From positions 43,823 through 107,822 of the forward strand of contig CACJNE010000003.1 in the NCBI GenBank assembly GCA_902594675.1: DNA of 64,000 nt. Reading direction: 5' to 3'. The DNA comes from an uncultured Pelagibacteraceae bacterium. Its GTDB lineage: Bacteria; Pseudomonadota; Alphaproteobacteria; Pelagibacterales; Pelagibacteraceae. This document shows positions 1 to 9,979 of this stretch, piece by piece. Numbering within the stretch: position 1 is the first letter of the stretch; every line of letters starts with the position of its first letter. A program made the position numbers and the translations under genes. The notes below the pieces were generated by a model. That model searched no databases. It saw nothing but the letters and a program-made list of their open reading frames with translations, and was not told where the DNA came from.

Positions 1-381
1 TTAGCAAGTACAGAAGTAGATGTTAGCTCAGTTCAACCTGGTCAATCTATAACTGTTATATGGAGAGGTAAACCTGTTTTTATTAAAAGAAGAACTCAAG
101 ATGAGATTGATAGCGCTAGAGCAGTCGATCTAAGTGAATTAAAACATCCAGAAAAAGATGAGGACAGAGCAAAAGACCCCGAGTGGCTTGTAATGTTAGG
201 AGTATGTACACATCTTGGATGTGTTCCATTAACTGATAAAGGTGATTACAATGCATGGTTTTGTCCATGTCATGGTTCTCACTATGATACATCAGGTAGA
301 ATTAGAAAAGGCCCAGCTCCAACAAATATGGAAATACCTAAATACGAATTTGTAAACAGTAACACTATAAAAATAGGATAA
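1..381 (+). CDS. petA: Ubiquinol-cytochrome c reductase Rieske iron-sulfur subunit (5' truncated)
   Basis: Carries the 2Fe-2S cluster of the cytochrome bc1 complex and passes electrons from quinol to cytochrome c1. The reading frame is open from base 1 to the TAA at 379-381, so the start and the N-terminal membrane anchor lie outside the window. Both Rieske cluster motifs are present: CTHLGC (205-222) and CPCHG (262-276), which supply the two Cys and two His ligands and the disulfide pair. The upstream 64 codons, including the [12 protein letters not shown] stretch, match the usual bc1 Rieske soluble domain. petB follows 9 bp later, so this is the first gene of a petABC operon. Identity is secure; the true length cannot be seen. 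Confidence 0.95.
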   Translation, partial: LASTEVDVSSVQPGQSITVIWRGKPVFIKRRTQDEIDSARAVDLSELKHPEKDEDRAKDPEWLVMLGVCTHLGCVPLTDKGDYNAWFCPCHGSHYDTSGRIRKGPAPTNMEIPKYEFVNSNTIKIG

Positions 382-390
382 TAAAAATAA

Positions 391-1659
391 ATGAGTGATC
401 ACGAATACACGCCAAAGTCAAAAGTTGGAAAATGGTTTAATGATAGACTTCCACTGCTAACATTAGCAAATCATTTAACCGACTACCCAACACCGAAAAA
501 TCTAAATTACTGGTGGACTTTTGGAGGAATTTTAACTTTTTGTTTAATAACTCAAATCATCACAGGTATTATTTTAGGAATGCATTATGTAGCTCACGCT
601 GATTTAGCATTTCAAAGTGTTGAACACATAATGAGAGATGTGAACTATGGTTGGTTGATAAGATACGTGCATGCAAATGGTGCTTCAATGTTTTTCTTAG
701 CTGTTTATATTCATATTTTTAGATCTCTATATTATGGATCATATAAATCACCAAGAGAAGTTATTTGGATTATTGGTATGTTGATTTATTTTTTAATGAT
801 GGCTACTGCATTTATGGGTTACGTTCTACCATGGGGGCAAATGAGTTTTTGGGGTGCAACAGTAATTACAAATTTGTTTAGCGCTATTCCTTTAGTAGGA
901 GATAGTATAACTACTTGGTTATGGGGAGGTTACTCAGTAGATAATCCAACTTTGACAAGATTTTTTAGCTTGCATTATCTTTTTCCATTTTTAATTTTAG
1001 GATTAGTCATTCTTCATATTTGGGCACTTCATGTCCCAGGAAATAATAATCCGATTGGTATAGATATAAAAAAACCATCAAAAGACACAGTTCCATTTCA
1101 CCCGTATATCGTAATTAAAGATTTATTTGCACTTCTGATATTTTTAATAATTTTTGCATTTTTTGTATTTTTTTCACCCAACATATTAGGACATGCAGAC
1201 AATTATATTGAGGCAAACCCATTAGTTACCCCAGCTCACATTGTGCCAGAGTGGTACCTTTTACCTTTTTATGCAATACTGAGATCAGTACCTGATAAGT
1301 TGTTAGGAGTTATAGCAATGTTTGCTGCAATATTTGTACTAGTAATTCTTCCTTGGCTAGATACTTCTAAAGTTAGATCAACAGTCTTTAGACCAATATA
1401 CAAACAGTTTTACTGGTTTTTAGTAGCTGATGTTTTGATTCTTGGCTACGTTGGTGCAATGCCAGCTGAGGGGCTATATTTATTGATCGCGAGAGTCGCA
1501 ACTGCCTATTATTTTGCTCATTTCTTAATAATACTTCCATTTTTAGGTATGAAGGAGAAAACGACACCATTACCACTTAGCATCACAGAGCCTGTGCTAG
1601 GAGGTTCTGCTGATATGGCGATGGCTAAAAATAATAACGATTATAAAGAGAAATTGTGA
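391..1659 (+). CDS. petB: Cytochrome b of the bc1 complex
   Basis: Membrane subunit that binds two b-type hemes and forms the quinol-oxidising (Qo) and quinone-reducing (Qi) sites. The 422-residue protein has the expected series of about eight membrane segments. Paired histidines occur in helix B (VHANGAS and YIHIF, near residues 90-110) and helix D (LHYLF and LHIWALH, near 195-215). The Qo-loop PEWY motif is at about residue 286. It sits 9 bp after petA, and its TGA overlaps the GTG start of petC, so translational coupling is likely. The length is normal for a separate cytochrome b, so this is not the fused cytochrome b/c1 form. Confidence 0.97.
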   Translation: MSDHEYTPKSKVGKWFNDRLPLLTLANHLTDYPTPKNLNYWWTFGGILTFCLITQIITGIILGMHYVAHADLAFQSVEHIMRDVNYGWLIRYVHANGASMFFLAVYIHIFRSLYYGSYKSPREVIWIIGMLIYFLMMATAFMGYVLPWGQMSFWGATVITNLFSAIPLVGDSITTWLWGGYSVDNPTLTRFFSLHYLFPFLILGLVILHIWALHVPGNNNPIGIDIKKPSKDTVPFHPYIVIKDLFALLIFLIIFAFFVFFSPNILGHADNYIEANPLVTPAHIVPEWYLLPFYAILRSVPDKLLGVIAMFAAIFVLVILPWLDTSKVRSTVFRPIYKQFYWFLVADVLILGYVGAMPAEGLYLLIARVATAYYFAHFLIILPFLGMKEKTTPLPLSITEPVLGGSADMAMAKNNNDYKEKL

Positions 1660-2441
1660 AAAACTTTTTCAAATTAATCACCTTTTTTACTTTAATTTCA
1701 AGCCTAATTTTCTCAAATGTAAATGCAGCTGGTGAGAAACATGAACTACTAAAAGTTGATTGGAGCTTCAAAAGTTTTTTTGGAAAGTTTGATAGAGCAT
1801 CTTTGCAGAGAGGTTATCAGGTCTATTCAGAAGTTTGTGCATCATGTCATTCTTTGAAACATTTAAGTTATAGAAACTTAGCAGAAAAAGGGGGGCCCGA
1901 ATTCACTGAGCTTGAGGTTAAAGCAATTGCTTCAAATTTTGAAGTTACAGATGGACCAAACAGTGATGGAGAAATGTTTGAAAGACCAGCAAAACTATCT
2001 GACAAATTTGTAATGCCGTATGCAAATGTTCAGGAAGCCATAGCAGCTAATGGTGGAGCATATCCACCAGATATGTCAGTTTTAGTAAAAGCTAGGGGAG
2101 GTGGAGCAAACTACATCTACTCTGTTTTAATGGGTTATGAAGATCCTCCAGCAGGAATGGAACTTGATGATGGAGTTTATTACAATAAATATATGTATGG
2201 CAATAAGATTAAAATGGCATCTCCTTTAGATGATGATATTGTGGAGTATGCTGATGGTACTAAGGCTACAATAGATCAAATGGCCAAAGATGTTACAACT
2301 TTTTTACAATGGACCGCTGAGCCTCATCTAGAAACTAGACATAAAATGGGCTTTAGAGTAATTATTTATTTAACAGTTTTAACTATTTTAGTTTACTTTA
2401 GCATGAAAAAAATATGGTCACGTATTGAAACGAAAGTTTAA
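1656..2441 (+). CDS. petC: Cytochrome c1 of the bc1 complex
   Basis: Periplasmic c-type heme subunit that receives electrons from the Rieske protein and passes them to a soluble or membrane-bound cytochrome c. The GTG start at 1656 overlaps the petB stop (GTGA). A signal peptide spans about residues 1-24 (ending NVNA). The CASCH heme-attachment motif is near residues 61-65, the likely axial Met is in KMASPL near residue 185, and a C-terminal membrane anchor lies near residues 230-250. The 3' end overlaps the convergent ychF by 24 bp, leaving no room for an intergenic terminator. Confidence 0.96.
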   Translation: MKNFFKLITFFTLISSLIFSNVNAAGEKHELLKVDWSFKSFFGKFDRASLQRGYQVYSEVCASCHSLKHLSYRNLAEKGGPEFTELEVKAIASNFEVTDGPNSDGEMFERPAKLSDKFVMPYANVQEAIAANGGAYPPDMSVLVKARGGGANYIYSVLMGYEDPPAGMELDDGVYYNKYMYGNKIKMASPLDDDIVEYADGTKATIDQMAKDVTTFLQWTAEPHLETRHKMGFRVIIYLTVLTILVYFSMKKIWSRIETKV

Positions 2442-3494
2442 AACATCTCCATCTTTAACAATATAATCTTTGCCTTCAAGCCTCATTTTACCAGCCTCTT
2501 TAGATTTTAACCATCCTTGATTTTTTAAAAAATCATCAAAAGAAATTGTTTCAGCTCTAATAAAACCTTTTTCAAAATCTGAATGAATTTCACCAGCAGC
2601 TTTTGGTGCTGTGGACTCCCTTGTTATTGTCCAGGCTCTAGACTCCTCTGGTCCTGATGTAAAAAAAGTCTGAAGAGATAAAAGCTCATAACCTTTTTTA
2701 ATTAATGAATTCAGGCCAGTCTCAGAAATATTAATCATTTTCATATAGTTTTGTTTTTCATTTTCATCTTCTAATTGATTTATTTGATTTTCTATATCAG
2801 CGGATATTATTAATGTATTTTTCTTACCAAATTTATTTATAAAATCCTTGGTATAGTTGTTACCCGACTCTATACTTTTTTCATCTACGTTACATACATA
2901 TAATTTTGGTTTAGTGATAAGGAGTCCGCTATTTTTTAAAAGTTTTTTGTCAAATCCATTAATAATTAACTCTAAATTGTCACCTTCATCAATAATCTTT
3001 TGAGCCATCTCTAACATTTTAAGCTCTTCAATACTTACATTTTTTTTATTTTTCTTTTCAAGTCTTTTTTGAATAGATTCCAAATCAGCAAGTTTCATTT
3101 CTGTTTCAATAATCTCTAAATCTCTTACTGGATCTACAGTAGGATTTACATTTTGAATGTCATCTGAGTCAAAACATCTAATCATGTGAATTATTGCATC
3201 TACTTCTCTAATATGTGATAAAAATTTGTTCCCCAAACCTTCTCCTTTAGATGCTCCCTTGACTAGTCCTGCGATATCTACGAAAGATATTGTCGTATTT
3301 ATTTTTTTCTTAGATTCTGAAATAACGGCTAATTGATCAAGTCTTTCATCTGGTACTGACACTATTCCAATATTTGGATCAATTGTACAAAAAGGAAAGT
3401 TTGCTGCTTGTGCCTTAGTAGAGTTGGTCAAGGCATTAAATAAAGTTGATTTACCAACGTTTGGCAATCCAACGATTCCACATTTAAAACCCAT
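2418..3494 (-). CDS. ychF: Redox-regulated ATPase/GTPase YchF
   Basis: Obg-related P-loop NTPase that associates with ribosomes and is linked to translation and oxidative-stress responses. The Walker A GLPNVGKST is at residues 8-16 and the DIAGL switch motif follows. In place of the NKxD base-specificity motif the protein reads CNVDE, the change that gives this family ATP preference. The C-terminal TGS-like domain ends in the family-typical [16 protein letters not shown]. At 358 residues it is full length. It follows pth directly and overlaps petC at the 3' end. Confidence 0.96.
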   Translation of the reverse strand: MGFKCGIVGLPNVGKSTLFNALTNSTKAQAANFPFCTIDPNIGIVSVPDERLDQLAVISESKKKINTTISFVDIAGLVKGASKGEGLGNKFLSHIREVDAIIHMIRCFDSDDIQNVNPTVDPVRDLEIIETEMKLADLESIQKRLEKKNKKNVSIEELKMLEMAQKIIDEGDNLELIINGFDKKLLKNSGLLITKPKLYVCNVDEKSIESGNNYTKDFINKFGKKNTLIISADIENQINQLEDENEKQNYMKMINISETGLNSLIKKGYELLSLQTFFTSGPEESRAWTITRESTAPKAAGEIHSDFEKGFIRAETISFDDFLKNQGWLKSKEAGKMRLEGKDYIVKDGDVLNFRFNT

Positions 3495-4055
3495 TTAATT
3501 ATTATTAACTGTGCTTGAAAATAAATCTAATTTTTTATCAATTAAAATAGTTAAGGAGTCAATTATATTATTTGTTATTGAGTCCAAATGAACCTGTTCA
3601 TCTTCATTAAAGTCATTTAAAACGTAATCAGATACTGATATTTTATTTTCTGGCTTTCCTATTCCGATACGAACTCTTGAATATTCTTTTCCAATAAACT
3701 TGTCGATTGATGCAATACCATTATGACCAGCGCTAGATCCACCAAATTTTGTTTTTATTTTTCCAAATTCGACATCCAAGTCATCATGGAATACAATTAC
3801 ATCTTCAGCATCTATTTTAAAGTACTCTAATAGTTCTCTAATACAGATACCTGAATTATTCATGAAGGTTAAAGGTTTAATTGCATAAACCTTCTTATCA
3901 CCAATATTTCCTGTAGTTAGCAATCCCTTAAATTTTGGTTTCTGTTTTGATAATCCAAACTTATGATTTATTGCGTCTACAATTTTAAAACCGATATTAT
4001 GTCTATTATTTTGACTATTTGGAGTCGGATTTCCTAAACCAACAAGTAACAACAT
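3495..4055 (-). CDS. pth: Peptidyl-tRNA hydrolase
   Basis: Releases peptides from prematurely dissociated peptidyl-tRNAs so that the tRNA can be recycled. Family motifs are present: GLGNP at residues 6-10, the catalytic His in NNRHNIGF (about residue 19), FHDDLDV (about residues 90-96) and the GGSSAGHNGI loop. The 186-residue length is normal. It lies between rplY and ychF on the same strand; the rplY-pth-ychF order is a common proteobacterial cluster. Its stop abuts the ychF start. Confidence 0.96.
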   Translation of the reverse strand: MLLLVGLGNPTPNSQNNRHNIGFKIVDAINHKFGLSKQKPKFKGLLTTGNIGDKKVYAIKPLTFMNNSGICIRELLEYFKIDAEDVIVFHDDLDVEFGKIKTKFGGSSAGHNGIASIDKFIGKEYSRVRIGIGKPENKISVSDYVLNDFNEDEQVHLDSITNNIIDSLTILIDKKLDLFSSTVNNN

Positions 4056-4091
4056 ATCAAGTTATATTTTGAAAAGAGCTTTCACTATTTA

Positions 4092-4808
4092 TTATTTTTT
4101 TTCTGATGAAGATTTGTCTTCTTCTTTAGACTTGTCACTTTCAGATTTATCACCTTCAGTTGATGCTTTTTCAACACCATCAGCAGCAGCTTCTGTCCCT
4201 TCCTTAGCTTCACCTTCTTCTGTCTCAGCTGGTTTTTCTGGCTCTTTTACTACTGTAGGAGCTGCAACTGTCGCAATTACAAAATCTCTTCCTTGAATAG
4301 TGGGGGTAACGTTGTCAGGTAAATTAATAGATGAGATTTTAATACTTGTTCCGATATCCAAGCCTTCTAAATCAACAATTAATTCAGTGGGAATATTTTC
4401 TGCAGGACATTTAAGTTCGACTTTACGTCTTACAATATTTAAAACACCACCTCTTTTAAGACCTGGAGATAATTCATTATTAATAAATTTTACAGGTATT
4501 TCTAGAATAATTTTTCCACCCTTTACAATTCTCATCAAGTCAATATGAATTGGTTCATCAGTCACCGTATCGAAAGCGATATTTCTAGTTAAAACTTTTT
4601 GCTCTTTGCCATCTAAATTCATAGATATTACGTTTGATAAAAAATTTTCTTTGTTTATTAGATTTTTAATTTCTTTTTTTGTAATTGAAATTTTCTCATT
4701 GGGTAATTCTCCACCATAAACTATGCCTGGAACGTTGCCATTATTCCTTAGGACATTTACCTGACCTTTAGTATGTGTGTTTCTTATTGTTGCTTGTATT
4801 GTGCTCAT
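4092..4808 (-). CDS. rplY: 50S ribosomal protein L25, long CTC form
   Basis: Binds 5S rRNA in the large subunit. The 238-residue protein has the N-terminal L25 beta-barrel (starting near TIRNTHTKGQVNVLRNNG) and the C-terminal TL5/CTC domain (ILEIPVKFINNELSPG onward). A roughly 50-residue tail rich in Glu, Lys, Ser and Ala follows; it is low-complexity and probably disordered. prs lies 42 bp upstream and pth follows on the same strand. The long form with an acidic tail is usual in alphaproteobacteria. Confidence 0.95.
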   Translation of the reverse strand: MSTIQATIRNTHTKGQVNVLRNNGNVPGIVYGGELPNEKISITKKEIKNLINKENFLSNVISMNLDGKEQKVLTRNIAFDTVTDEPIHIDLMRIVKGGKIILEIPVKFINNELSPGLKRGGVLNIVRRKVELKCPAENIPTELIVDLEGLDIGTSIKISSINLPDNVTPTIQGRDFVIATVAAPTVVKEPEKPAETEEGEAKEGTEAAADGVEKASTEGDKSESDKSKEEDKSSSEKK

Positions 4809-4850
4809 AAAAAGCTGGTTTTTAACTGAAGTATGATAATTTTACAAGAG

Positions 4851-5783
4851 TTATTTAAATAGATCTGATACGGATGTTGAGTTAGAGATCCTTTTAATAG
4901 CCTCAGCTAACAATATAGATATCGATAATACCTCAATATTTCTTACTTTTTTTAATTTATCTGAACTGTCTATACTGTCTGTGATAACTAAATTTTTAAT
5001 TTTTGAATTTTTAATTTTTTTGACTGCATCTCCACTAAAAACTCCATGTGTTGCATAAACATGCACCTCTTTTGCACCTCTTTTTACTAAAGCTTCAGCT
5101 GCATTAACTATCGTTCCCCCAGAATCAATTATATCATCAGTAAGAATACAAATTTTATTTTTAACATTACCAATTACATTCATAACTTGAGATTTTCCAG
5201 GACTTGGTCTTCTTTTATCAACTATTGCTAAACCTACATCTAATTTTTTTCCTAGTGCCCTTGCTCTTTCAACTCCACCCACATCAGGAGCTACACAAAT
5301 TATATTTTTGGTTTTCATTTTCTTTTTAATATGTTTTGCAAAAATGGGAGTAGCAAATAAATTGTCTACTGGAATATCAAAAAAACCTTGAATTTGTCCA
5401 GCATGTAAATCTACAGTCACTACTCTATCAGCTCCTGCATTAGTTATTAAGTTTGAAACCAATTTTGCTGATATAGAAGTTCTAGGGACTACCTTTCTAT
5501 CTTGTCTTGCATAACCAAAATAAGGTATTACAGCTGTAATATTTTTTGCAGATGATCTTTTGAGCGCATCAACACATAAAAGTAATTCCATTAAATTATC
5601 ATTTGCAGGTGAGGACACTGATTGAATTATAAAAATACTATTTCCTCTTATATTTTCGTTAATTTCTATGTAGATCTCACCATCTGCAAATTTTCTTATA
5701 CTAGTATTAACTAATTTGTTTTTAAGATTCTTTGAAATTTTATTACTAAGCTGTTTATTGCTATTTCCTGTGAGAATTTTCAT
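4851..5783 (-). CDS. prs: Ribose-phosphate pyrophosphokinase
   Basis: Makes PRPP from ribose 5-phosphate and ATP for purine, pyrimidine, histidine and NAD synthesis. The N-terminal domain carries [10 protein letters not shown] and [11 protein letters not shown], both typical of Prs. The metal/ATP site [12 protein letters not shown] is near residues 125-136, and the PRPP-binding loop reads [12 protein letters not shown] (about residues 214-225). At 310 residues it is full length. It is the upstream neighbour of rplY, with 42 bp between them, so co-transcription is plausible. Confidence 0.96.
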   Translation of the reverse strand: MKILTGNSNKQLSNKISKNLKNKLVNTSIRKFADGEIYIEINENIRGNSIFIIQSVSSPANDNLMELLLCVDALKRSSAKNITAVIPYFGYARQDRKVVPRTSISAKLVSNLITNAGADRVVTVDLHAGQIQGFFDIPVDNLFATPIFAKHIKKKMKTKNIICVAPDVGGVERARALGKKLDVGLAIVDKRRPSPGKSQVMNVIGNVKNKICILTDDIIDSGGTIVNAAEALVKRGAKEVHVYATHGVFSGDAVKKIKNSKIKNLVITDSIDSSDKLKKVRNIEVLSISILLAEAIKRISNSTSVSDLFK

Positions 5784-5797
5784 TATTTGAGAGTAAT

Positions 5798-6550
5798 CTA
5801 TTTAATCATAATTACAGAAATATTTCTACCATAATCATTCAATTTTTTTTTTATAGACCTTCTTGCGCTGAAAAAGTTGTTACTTAATAAATATGTATCT
5901 TTTTTGATAATTTCAATGTTTTTTATACCCAAATTCAAAAAGTTCTGTTTAATGTAATCACTCAAACTGAAAAATATTTTATTATTTTTATAATTAAAAA
6001 ACTTATTGTTATTTTTTTTTTTAGAAACGAATTTATCTAAGAAATCCTTCTTCACTTCATAGTTTCTTTGACTTATACATGGTCCGATTACTGCAATTAA
6101 ATCATTTAAATTACTTCCCTCTGATTTAAATTTTTTTAATGTTTTAGGTATTATTTGCTTATACGCCCCTTTCCATCCTACATGGATTGCACTGATTAAG
6201 TTATTGCCAGGGTCGTAAATAAAAACAGGTGCGCAATCAGCTGTCAAAATTCCTAGTGCAAATCCCTTTTTGTTTGTGATCAATGAGTCACCTCTTAATT
6301 TTTTTTTTGGAAATTTAATTATTTTATGAACAATGCCGCTATGAATTTGATTTAATAAAATAATATTTTTTTTATTACATCCTATTTTTTTACAAACTTT
6401 GTCGATATTTTTTCTAACTACTTCTATTTTATCTTCTGATCCTAGACCACAATTTAAACTTTTGTATATACCTTTAGAGAAACCTCCTTCTCGATTAAAA
6501 AAACCATGGCGTATATTTTTAAATTTTTTAAGTTTTTTTGAGTAAAACAT
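5798..6550 (-). CDS. pgeF: Laccase-domain protein, PgeF/YfiH family
   Basis: Member of the multicopper polyphenol-oxidase-like family. E. coli YfiH/PgeF removes mis-incorporated serine from peptidoglycan precursors, and other members are described as purine nucleosidases or oxidases, so the exact substrate here is uncertain. Family motifs visible are [14 protein letters not shown] with its Cys, and [12 protein letters not shown] with its metal-ligand His. The 250-residue length is typical. Its start overlaps the stop of the upstream methyltransferase gene by 1 bp, in an lgt-midA-pgeF operon common in alphaproteobacteria. Confidence 0.9.
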   Translation of the reverse strand: MFYSKKLKKFKNIRHGFFNREGGFSKGIYKSLNCGLGSEDKIEVVRKNIDKVCKKIGCNKKNIILLNQIHSGIVHKIIKFPKKKLRGDSLITNKKGFALGILTADCAPVFIYDPGNNLISAIHVGWKGAYKQIIPKTLKKFKSEGSNLNDLIAVIGPCISQRNYEVKKDFLDKFVSKKKNNNKFFNYKNNKIFFSLSDYIKQNFLNLGIKNIEIIKKDTYLLSNNFFSARRSIKKKLNDYGRNISVIMIK

Positions 6551-7629
6551 TATTCAAAACCCAAAAAATTATTTTTTTTACTTTTGAATGCAAATATCAC
6601 TTTAAATAAACTTCCCATCAAATCTCTATGGAGAAGTCTCATTAAAGTTAAAAACATATAATCTTTTTGCTTTTGTGTCATATTCTTTTCTAATATTTTT
6701 GCTCTTTGAATAATTCCCATCTTTTCTAGAAAAAATTTCTGAGAAACAATTTTTTTTACTTTTAATTTTTTTTTTAAAAAATATTCTTTTAAAAGATTAA
6801 AGTTAATTAAATAAGTTATATCTGTCTTTCCTAAATTTTTATGAAGTTTCTTAATATTGATTTTTTTATTCTTCATCACTGCTTGCAAAGTACTTTTATT
6901 AATTATATCTAGGTATCCATAATCTATAAGCATTATTCCACCATTAAGCTTTGAAATCTTTTCAATAATCTTATCTAGTTCATAAAATCCCTTTTTTGGG
7001 TACTCTATAAATTTTAAATTCTTTAAGGTTTTAAATGATTTGATTTCTGTAGAGTCTTTTATTGAAGCTCTTCGATAGGTTTCGTATAATCTAGTTTTAT
7101 TATTAATAATATAATATTTTTCAAACAAATCCTTTTTAAAAAAAGTAAATTGTTTAATAGGTACAGCATCGAAGAATTCATTTCCAAAAAAAATGACCGG
7201 CCCTTTTTTAATTAATTTAAAGTTGCTTATCCACTTAACCTTTGAGTTTCTGATCTTACTAATTTGTGTTTTTTTTAAAAAATCACTTTTTTCGTATAAA
7301 AATATATTTATAGACTCATTAAGTTCAGGAAAATTCTTTATTGTATTAATCAAAACTTTTGTGAAACTTCCATCTCCAGGACCAAGTTCAACAAAATTGA
7401 AACTTTCGGGTTTTCCAAATTTTTCCCAACAAGATATAATCCAAATAGTTATAATTTCTGAAAATAAATTAGATATAGTTGGGGCCGTTATAAAGTCTCC
7501 TTTTTTACCAAAAGGATTTTTTTTTGTGTAATACCCAAATTCTCTATGATAAAGAATTTTCTCAATAAACTCATCAACTGGTATAATTTTATTAGAATTT
7601 AAATCAAAATTTTCAGGTTTATATTTCAT
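6550..7629 (-). CDS. MidA/NDUFAF7-family SAM-dependent methyltransferase
   Basis: Class I methyltransferase of the DUF185 family. The mitochondrial homologue NDUFAF7 methylates an arginine of a complex I subunit, so a role in respiratory complex assembly is a reasonable inference. The SAM-binding motif VELGPGDGSFTKVL is near residue 80 and the family motif GNEFFDAVPIKQF near residue 150. The N-terminal region (REFGYYTKKNPFGKKGDFITAP) is also characteristic. It overlaps lgt by 11 bp upstream and pgeF by 1 bp downstream. The 359-residue length is normal. Confidence 0.9.
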   Translation of the reverse strand: MKYKPENFDLNSNKIIPVDEFIEKILYHREFGYYTKKNPFGKKGDFITAPTISNLFSEIITIWIISCWEKFGKPESFNFVELGPGDGSFTKVLINTIKNFPELNESINIFLYEKSDFLKKTQISKIRNSKVKWISNFKLIKKGPVIFFGNEFFDAVPIKQFTFFKKDLFEKYYIINNKTRLYETYRRASIKDSTEIKSFKTLKNLKFIEYPKKGFYELDKIIEKISKLNGGIMLIDYGYLDIINKSTLQAVMKNKKINIKKLHKNLGKTDITYLINFNLLKEYFLKKKLKVKKIVSQKFFLEKMGIIQRAKILEKNMTQKQKDYMFLTLMRLLHRDLMGSLFKVIFAFKSKKNNFLGFE

Positions 7630-8389
7630 TTTTTTTTTTAAAATAAATTATACTTCCAGCTAAAATCATAAATAAGCTTAAAAAAGTTCCCATGCTGATA
7701 TATCCAAACAAATAGCCGACTTGTATGTCTGGTTCTCTAAAAAACTCTGAGGTCACTCTAAAACAACCGTAAAGTATTAAAAACATAAAAGAGCAATTTC
7801 CAACTTTATTATTTTTTTTAAAATAAATTAAATTCATTAAAACAAATAAAATTAAACCTTCTAAAAATGCCTCATATAATTGAGACGGATGTCTTAATTT
7901 GTTATCATAACCTGGAAATAAAACTCCCCAGTTAGAATTTGTGGCTTTTCCAACAAGTTCCCCATTAATAAAATTAGAAATTCTTCCTAGAAAAATTCCC
8001 AAGGGAGCTGTTATAGCTACCAAATCTAAAAATTCATAAATATCCTGATTATTTTTTTTTGAAAATAAATAGCTTGAAATAATAATTCCTATAAGAGCTC
8101 CATGGAAAGACATTCCTCCATTCCATATCATTAAAATTTCAATTGGGTTATTTAGAAAATAAGAAAAATTATAAAAGACTACGTATCCTAATCTTCCACC
8201 AATAATAATTCCAACAATCAAATATGTAATATAGTCTTCAAACAATATTTTAATTGTATTATTCTTAATGAGTATTTTTTTACAATATAACCAACCAAAA
8301 ATAAGGCCAAAAATATACGCTAATGAGTACCATCTAATACTTAACGAAAATAACTCAAAAGCAACTGGGTCAAAATTATTAGTAAACAT
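7619..8389 (-). CDS. lgt: Prolipoprotein diacylglyceryl transferase
   Basis: Transfers diacylglycerol from phosphatidylglycerol to the lipobox cysteine of prolipoproteins in the inner membrane. The 256-residue protein has about seven membrane segments and the Lgt signature GRISNFINGELVG near residues 135-147. Other family motifs are GGRLGYVVFYN and the terminal FREPD region. It is the first gene of the lgt-midA-pgeF run and is divergent from ubiK, with 50 bp between the starts. Confidence 0.95.
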   Translation of the reverse strand: MFTNNFDPVAFELFSLSIRWYSLAYIFGLIFGWLYCKKILIKNNTIKILFEDYITYLIVGIIIGGRLGYVVFYNFSYFLNNPIEILMIWNGGMSFHGALIGIIISSYLFSKKNNQDIYEFLDLVAITAPLGIFLGRISNFINGELVGKATNSNWGVLFPGYDNKLRHPSQLYEAFLEGLILFVLMNLIYFKKNNKVGNCSFMFLILYGCFRVTSEFFREPDIQVGYLFGYISMGTFLSLFMILAGSIIYFKKKNEI

Positions 8390-8439
8390 TAAGATTTTTT
8401 ATTATAAGCTATTAATTATATTTTTGTTAAGTAATTATT

Positions 8440-8682
8440 ATGTCTAAATCAAGGTTTGTATTTGATAAATTTGCAAAATTAATAGAGCAGGGTCTCATAA
8501 ATTATAAAGATCTATCTGAAGAATTAATATCAATACTTAAATCTAAAAGAGATGAAATAGTATTTAAAATGAAGTTAGCAAGTAAAGAAGAAGTAGATAT
8601 TTTAAATAAGAGGATTGCTAATATTGAAAAAAAACTTGAAGACAACAAAAAAAGAAAAAAAACTAGTAAGGCAAAGAAATAA
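8440..8682 (+). CDS. ubiK: UbiK-family ubiquinone biosynthesis accessory factor (BMFP domain)
   Basis: Small protein of the YqiC/UbiK family, known in E. coli as an accessory factor for aerobic ubiquinone synthesis and for binding lipid membranes. The 80 residues have an amphipathic N-terminal half and a C-terminal coiled coil (EEVDILNKRIANIEKKLED) ending in a Lys-rich tail, as expected for the BMFP domain. It starts 50 bp from the divergent lgt and its 3' end overlaps the convergent histidine kinase gene by 20 bp. The family call is good; the function is inferred. Confidence 0.8.
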   Translation: MSKSRFVFDKFAKLIEQGLINYKDLSEELISILKSKRDEIVFKMKLASKEEVDILNKRIANIEKKLEDNKKRKKTSKAKK

Positions 8683-9979
8683 TTACTTTAAGACCACCCA
8701 TTTTTGATTTATCAAATTTAATATCTCCTCCATGAGATTTTATAATATCCGAAGATATTGATAATCCTAAACCAACACTAGATTTAGAATCAGACCTACT
8801 TTTATCTATTTTATAAAATGGTTTAGTAATATTTTGAAATTCTGATTTATCTACACCAGGACCATCGTCATCGATAGAAATTAGAATGGTTGAGTTTTTT
8901 TTTTCTAAACTTACAAATATTTTTTTTGCATATTTAATGGAATTATCTAATAAATTATTTATACATCTGGTGATTAAATTTTTTCTTCCATTAAAATAAA
9001 TTTTATTTCTAAGTCTTGAATCTATCTTATTATTTTCATATTTAATGATAATACCTTCTAAAAGTTCTGTAATATTAAATGTTTCAGTTCTGTCTTTTGC
9101 TCCAGTGCTTATAAATTGAAGGTATTCGTTAAGCATTTTTTCCATCTCATCTACATCTTTTGAAATTTTTTTTGATAAATCTTTATCTTTAATCACGGCA
9201 AGCTGAAGTTTTATTCTTGTTAGTGGGGTTCTTAAATCATGACTTATGCCAGATAACATTTCAGATCTTTGATTTAAATGTCTGAGTATTCTCTTTCTCA
9301 TTTTTTCAAATTCAAGACCAGCTTTTCTTATTTCTAGTGCTCCAGATGGTCTAAATTCTTCGATATCTTCGCCTCGGCCAAAACGTTCAGAGGCTTGGGC
9401 TAATTTAGTTATTGGTCTAGTCTGGTTTTTTAAAAAAATCATTGATACAGCTATCAGTAATATTGCTGGAATAGTTATCCAAAAAGCAAAAATTCTTATA
9501 GAACTTGCTTGAATTCTTTCTTTGGGAAAAAATATTTGTAAAACCCCATCTCTAAATTTAATTCTTAAGTCTACAACTTCTTTATATGAAATTGTATTAA
9601 ACCAATGTTCTCCAATCTTAGGTTTTAATTCTCTCCTTAAAGTTCTATCCATCGGACTAAACCATCTCTCAACTTTTATGTCTGGTAGTTTTTCATTTTC
9701 TAAGAATCTTACTGAAAAGCTAAAGTTTTTGTTGTAGAGATCAGTTACTATTTTTTTATTATATTCATTCTCGTTATCGTAGATATCAATTATTGTCACT
9801 ATTTCACCTACTAGAGCTCTGGTTAATCCTTTATTTGTTTTAATCCATAAACTATCAAAAAAAACTAGGGAAATTGTTATTTGTGAAATGACAATTGGAA
9901 CTGCTACAATTAATAGTCCTCTGTAAAATAATCTTTTGGGTAGTATATTCTTTAGAAATTTACTCAATCCAAAGGACAT
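8663..9979 (-). CDS. envZ: EnvZ-type sensor histidine kinase
   Basis: Membrane histidine kinase, probably the partner of the adjacent response regulator. The 438-residue protein has TM1 near residues 18-40, a periplasmic domain of about 130 residues, and TM2 near 165-185. A HAMP domain follows (RPITKLAQASERFGRGE). The H-box SGISHDLRTPLTR has the phospho-acceptor His near residue 247, and the ATPase N, G1 and G2 boxes (NNLLDNSIKYA, DDDGPG, VGLGLS) are intact. The 5' end overlaps the regulator stop by 20 bp. The symbol follows the EnvZ/OmpR naming used for SAR11; the signal sensed is not evident. Confidence 0.88.
   Translation of the reverse strand: MSFGLSKFLKNILPKRLFYRGLLIVAVPIVISQITISLVFFDSLWIKTNKGLTRALVGEIVTIIDIYDNENEYNKKIVTDLYNKNFSFSVRFLENEKLPDIKVERWFSPMDRTLRRELKPKIGEHWFNTISYKEVVDLRIKFRDGVLQIFFPKERIQASSIRIFAFWITIPAILLIAVSMIFLKNQTRPITKLAQASERFGRGEDIEEFRPSGALEIRKAGLEFEKMRKRILRHLNQRSEMLSGISHDLRTPLTRIKLQLAVIKDKDLSKKISKDVDEMEKMLNEYLQFISTGAKDRTETFNITELLEGIIIKYENNKIDSRLRNKIYFNGRKNLITRCINNLLDNSIKYAKKIFVSLEKKNSTILISIDDDGPGVDKSEFQNITKPFYKIDKSRSDSKSSVGLGLSISSDIIKSHGGDIKFDKSKMGGLKVIISLPY

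Noticed and set aside
4069..4548. Two plus-strand open frames of 75 and 82 codons, the first rich in Ser and Ala.
   Set aside because: They are antisense to the rplY low-complexity tail and CTC domain, have no recognisable motif, and the minus-strand gene is certain.
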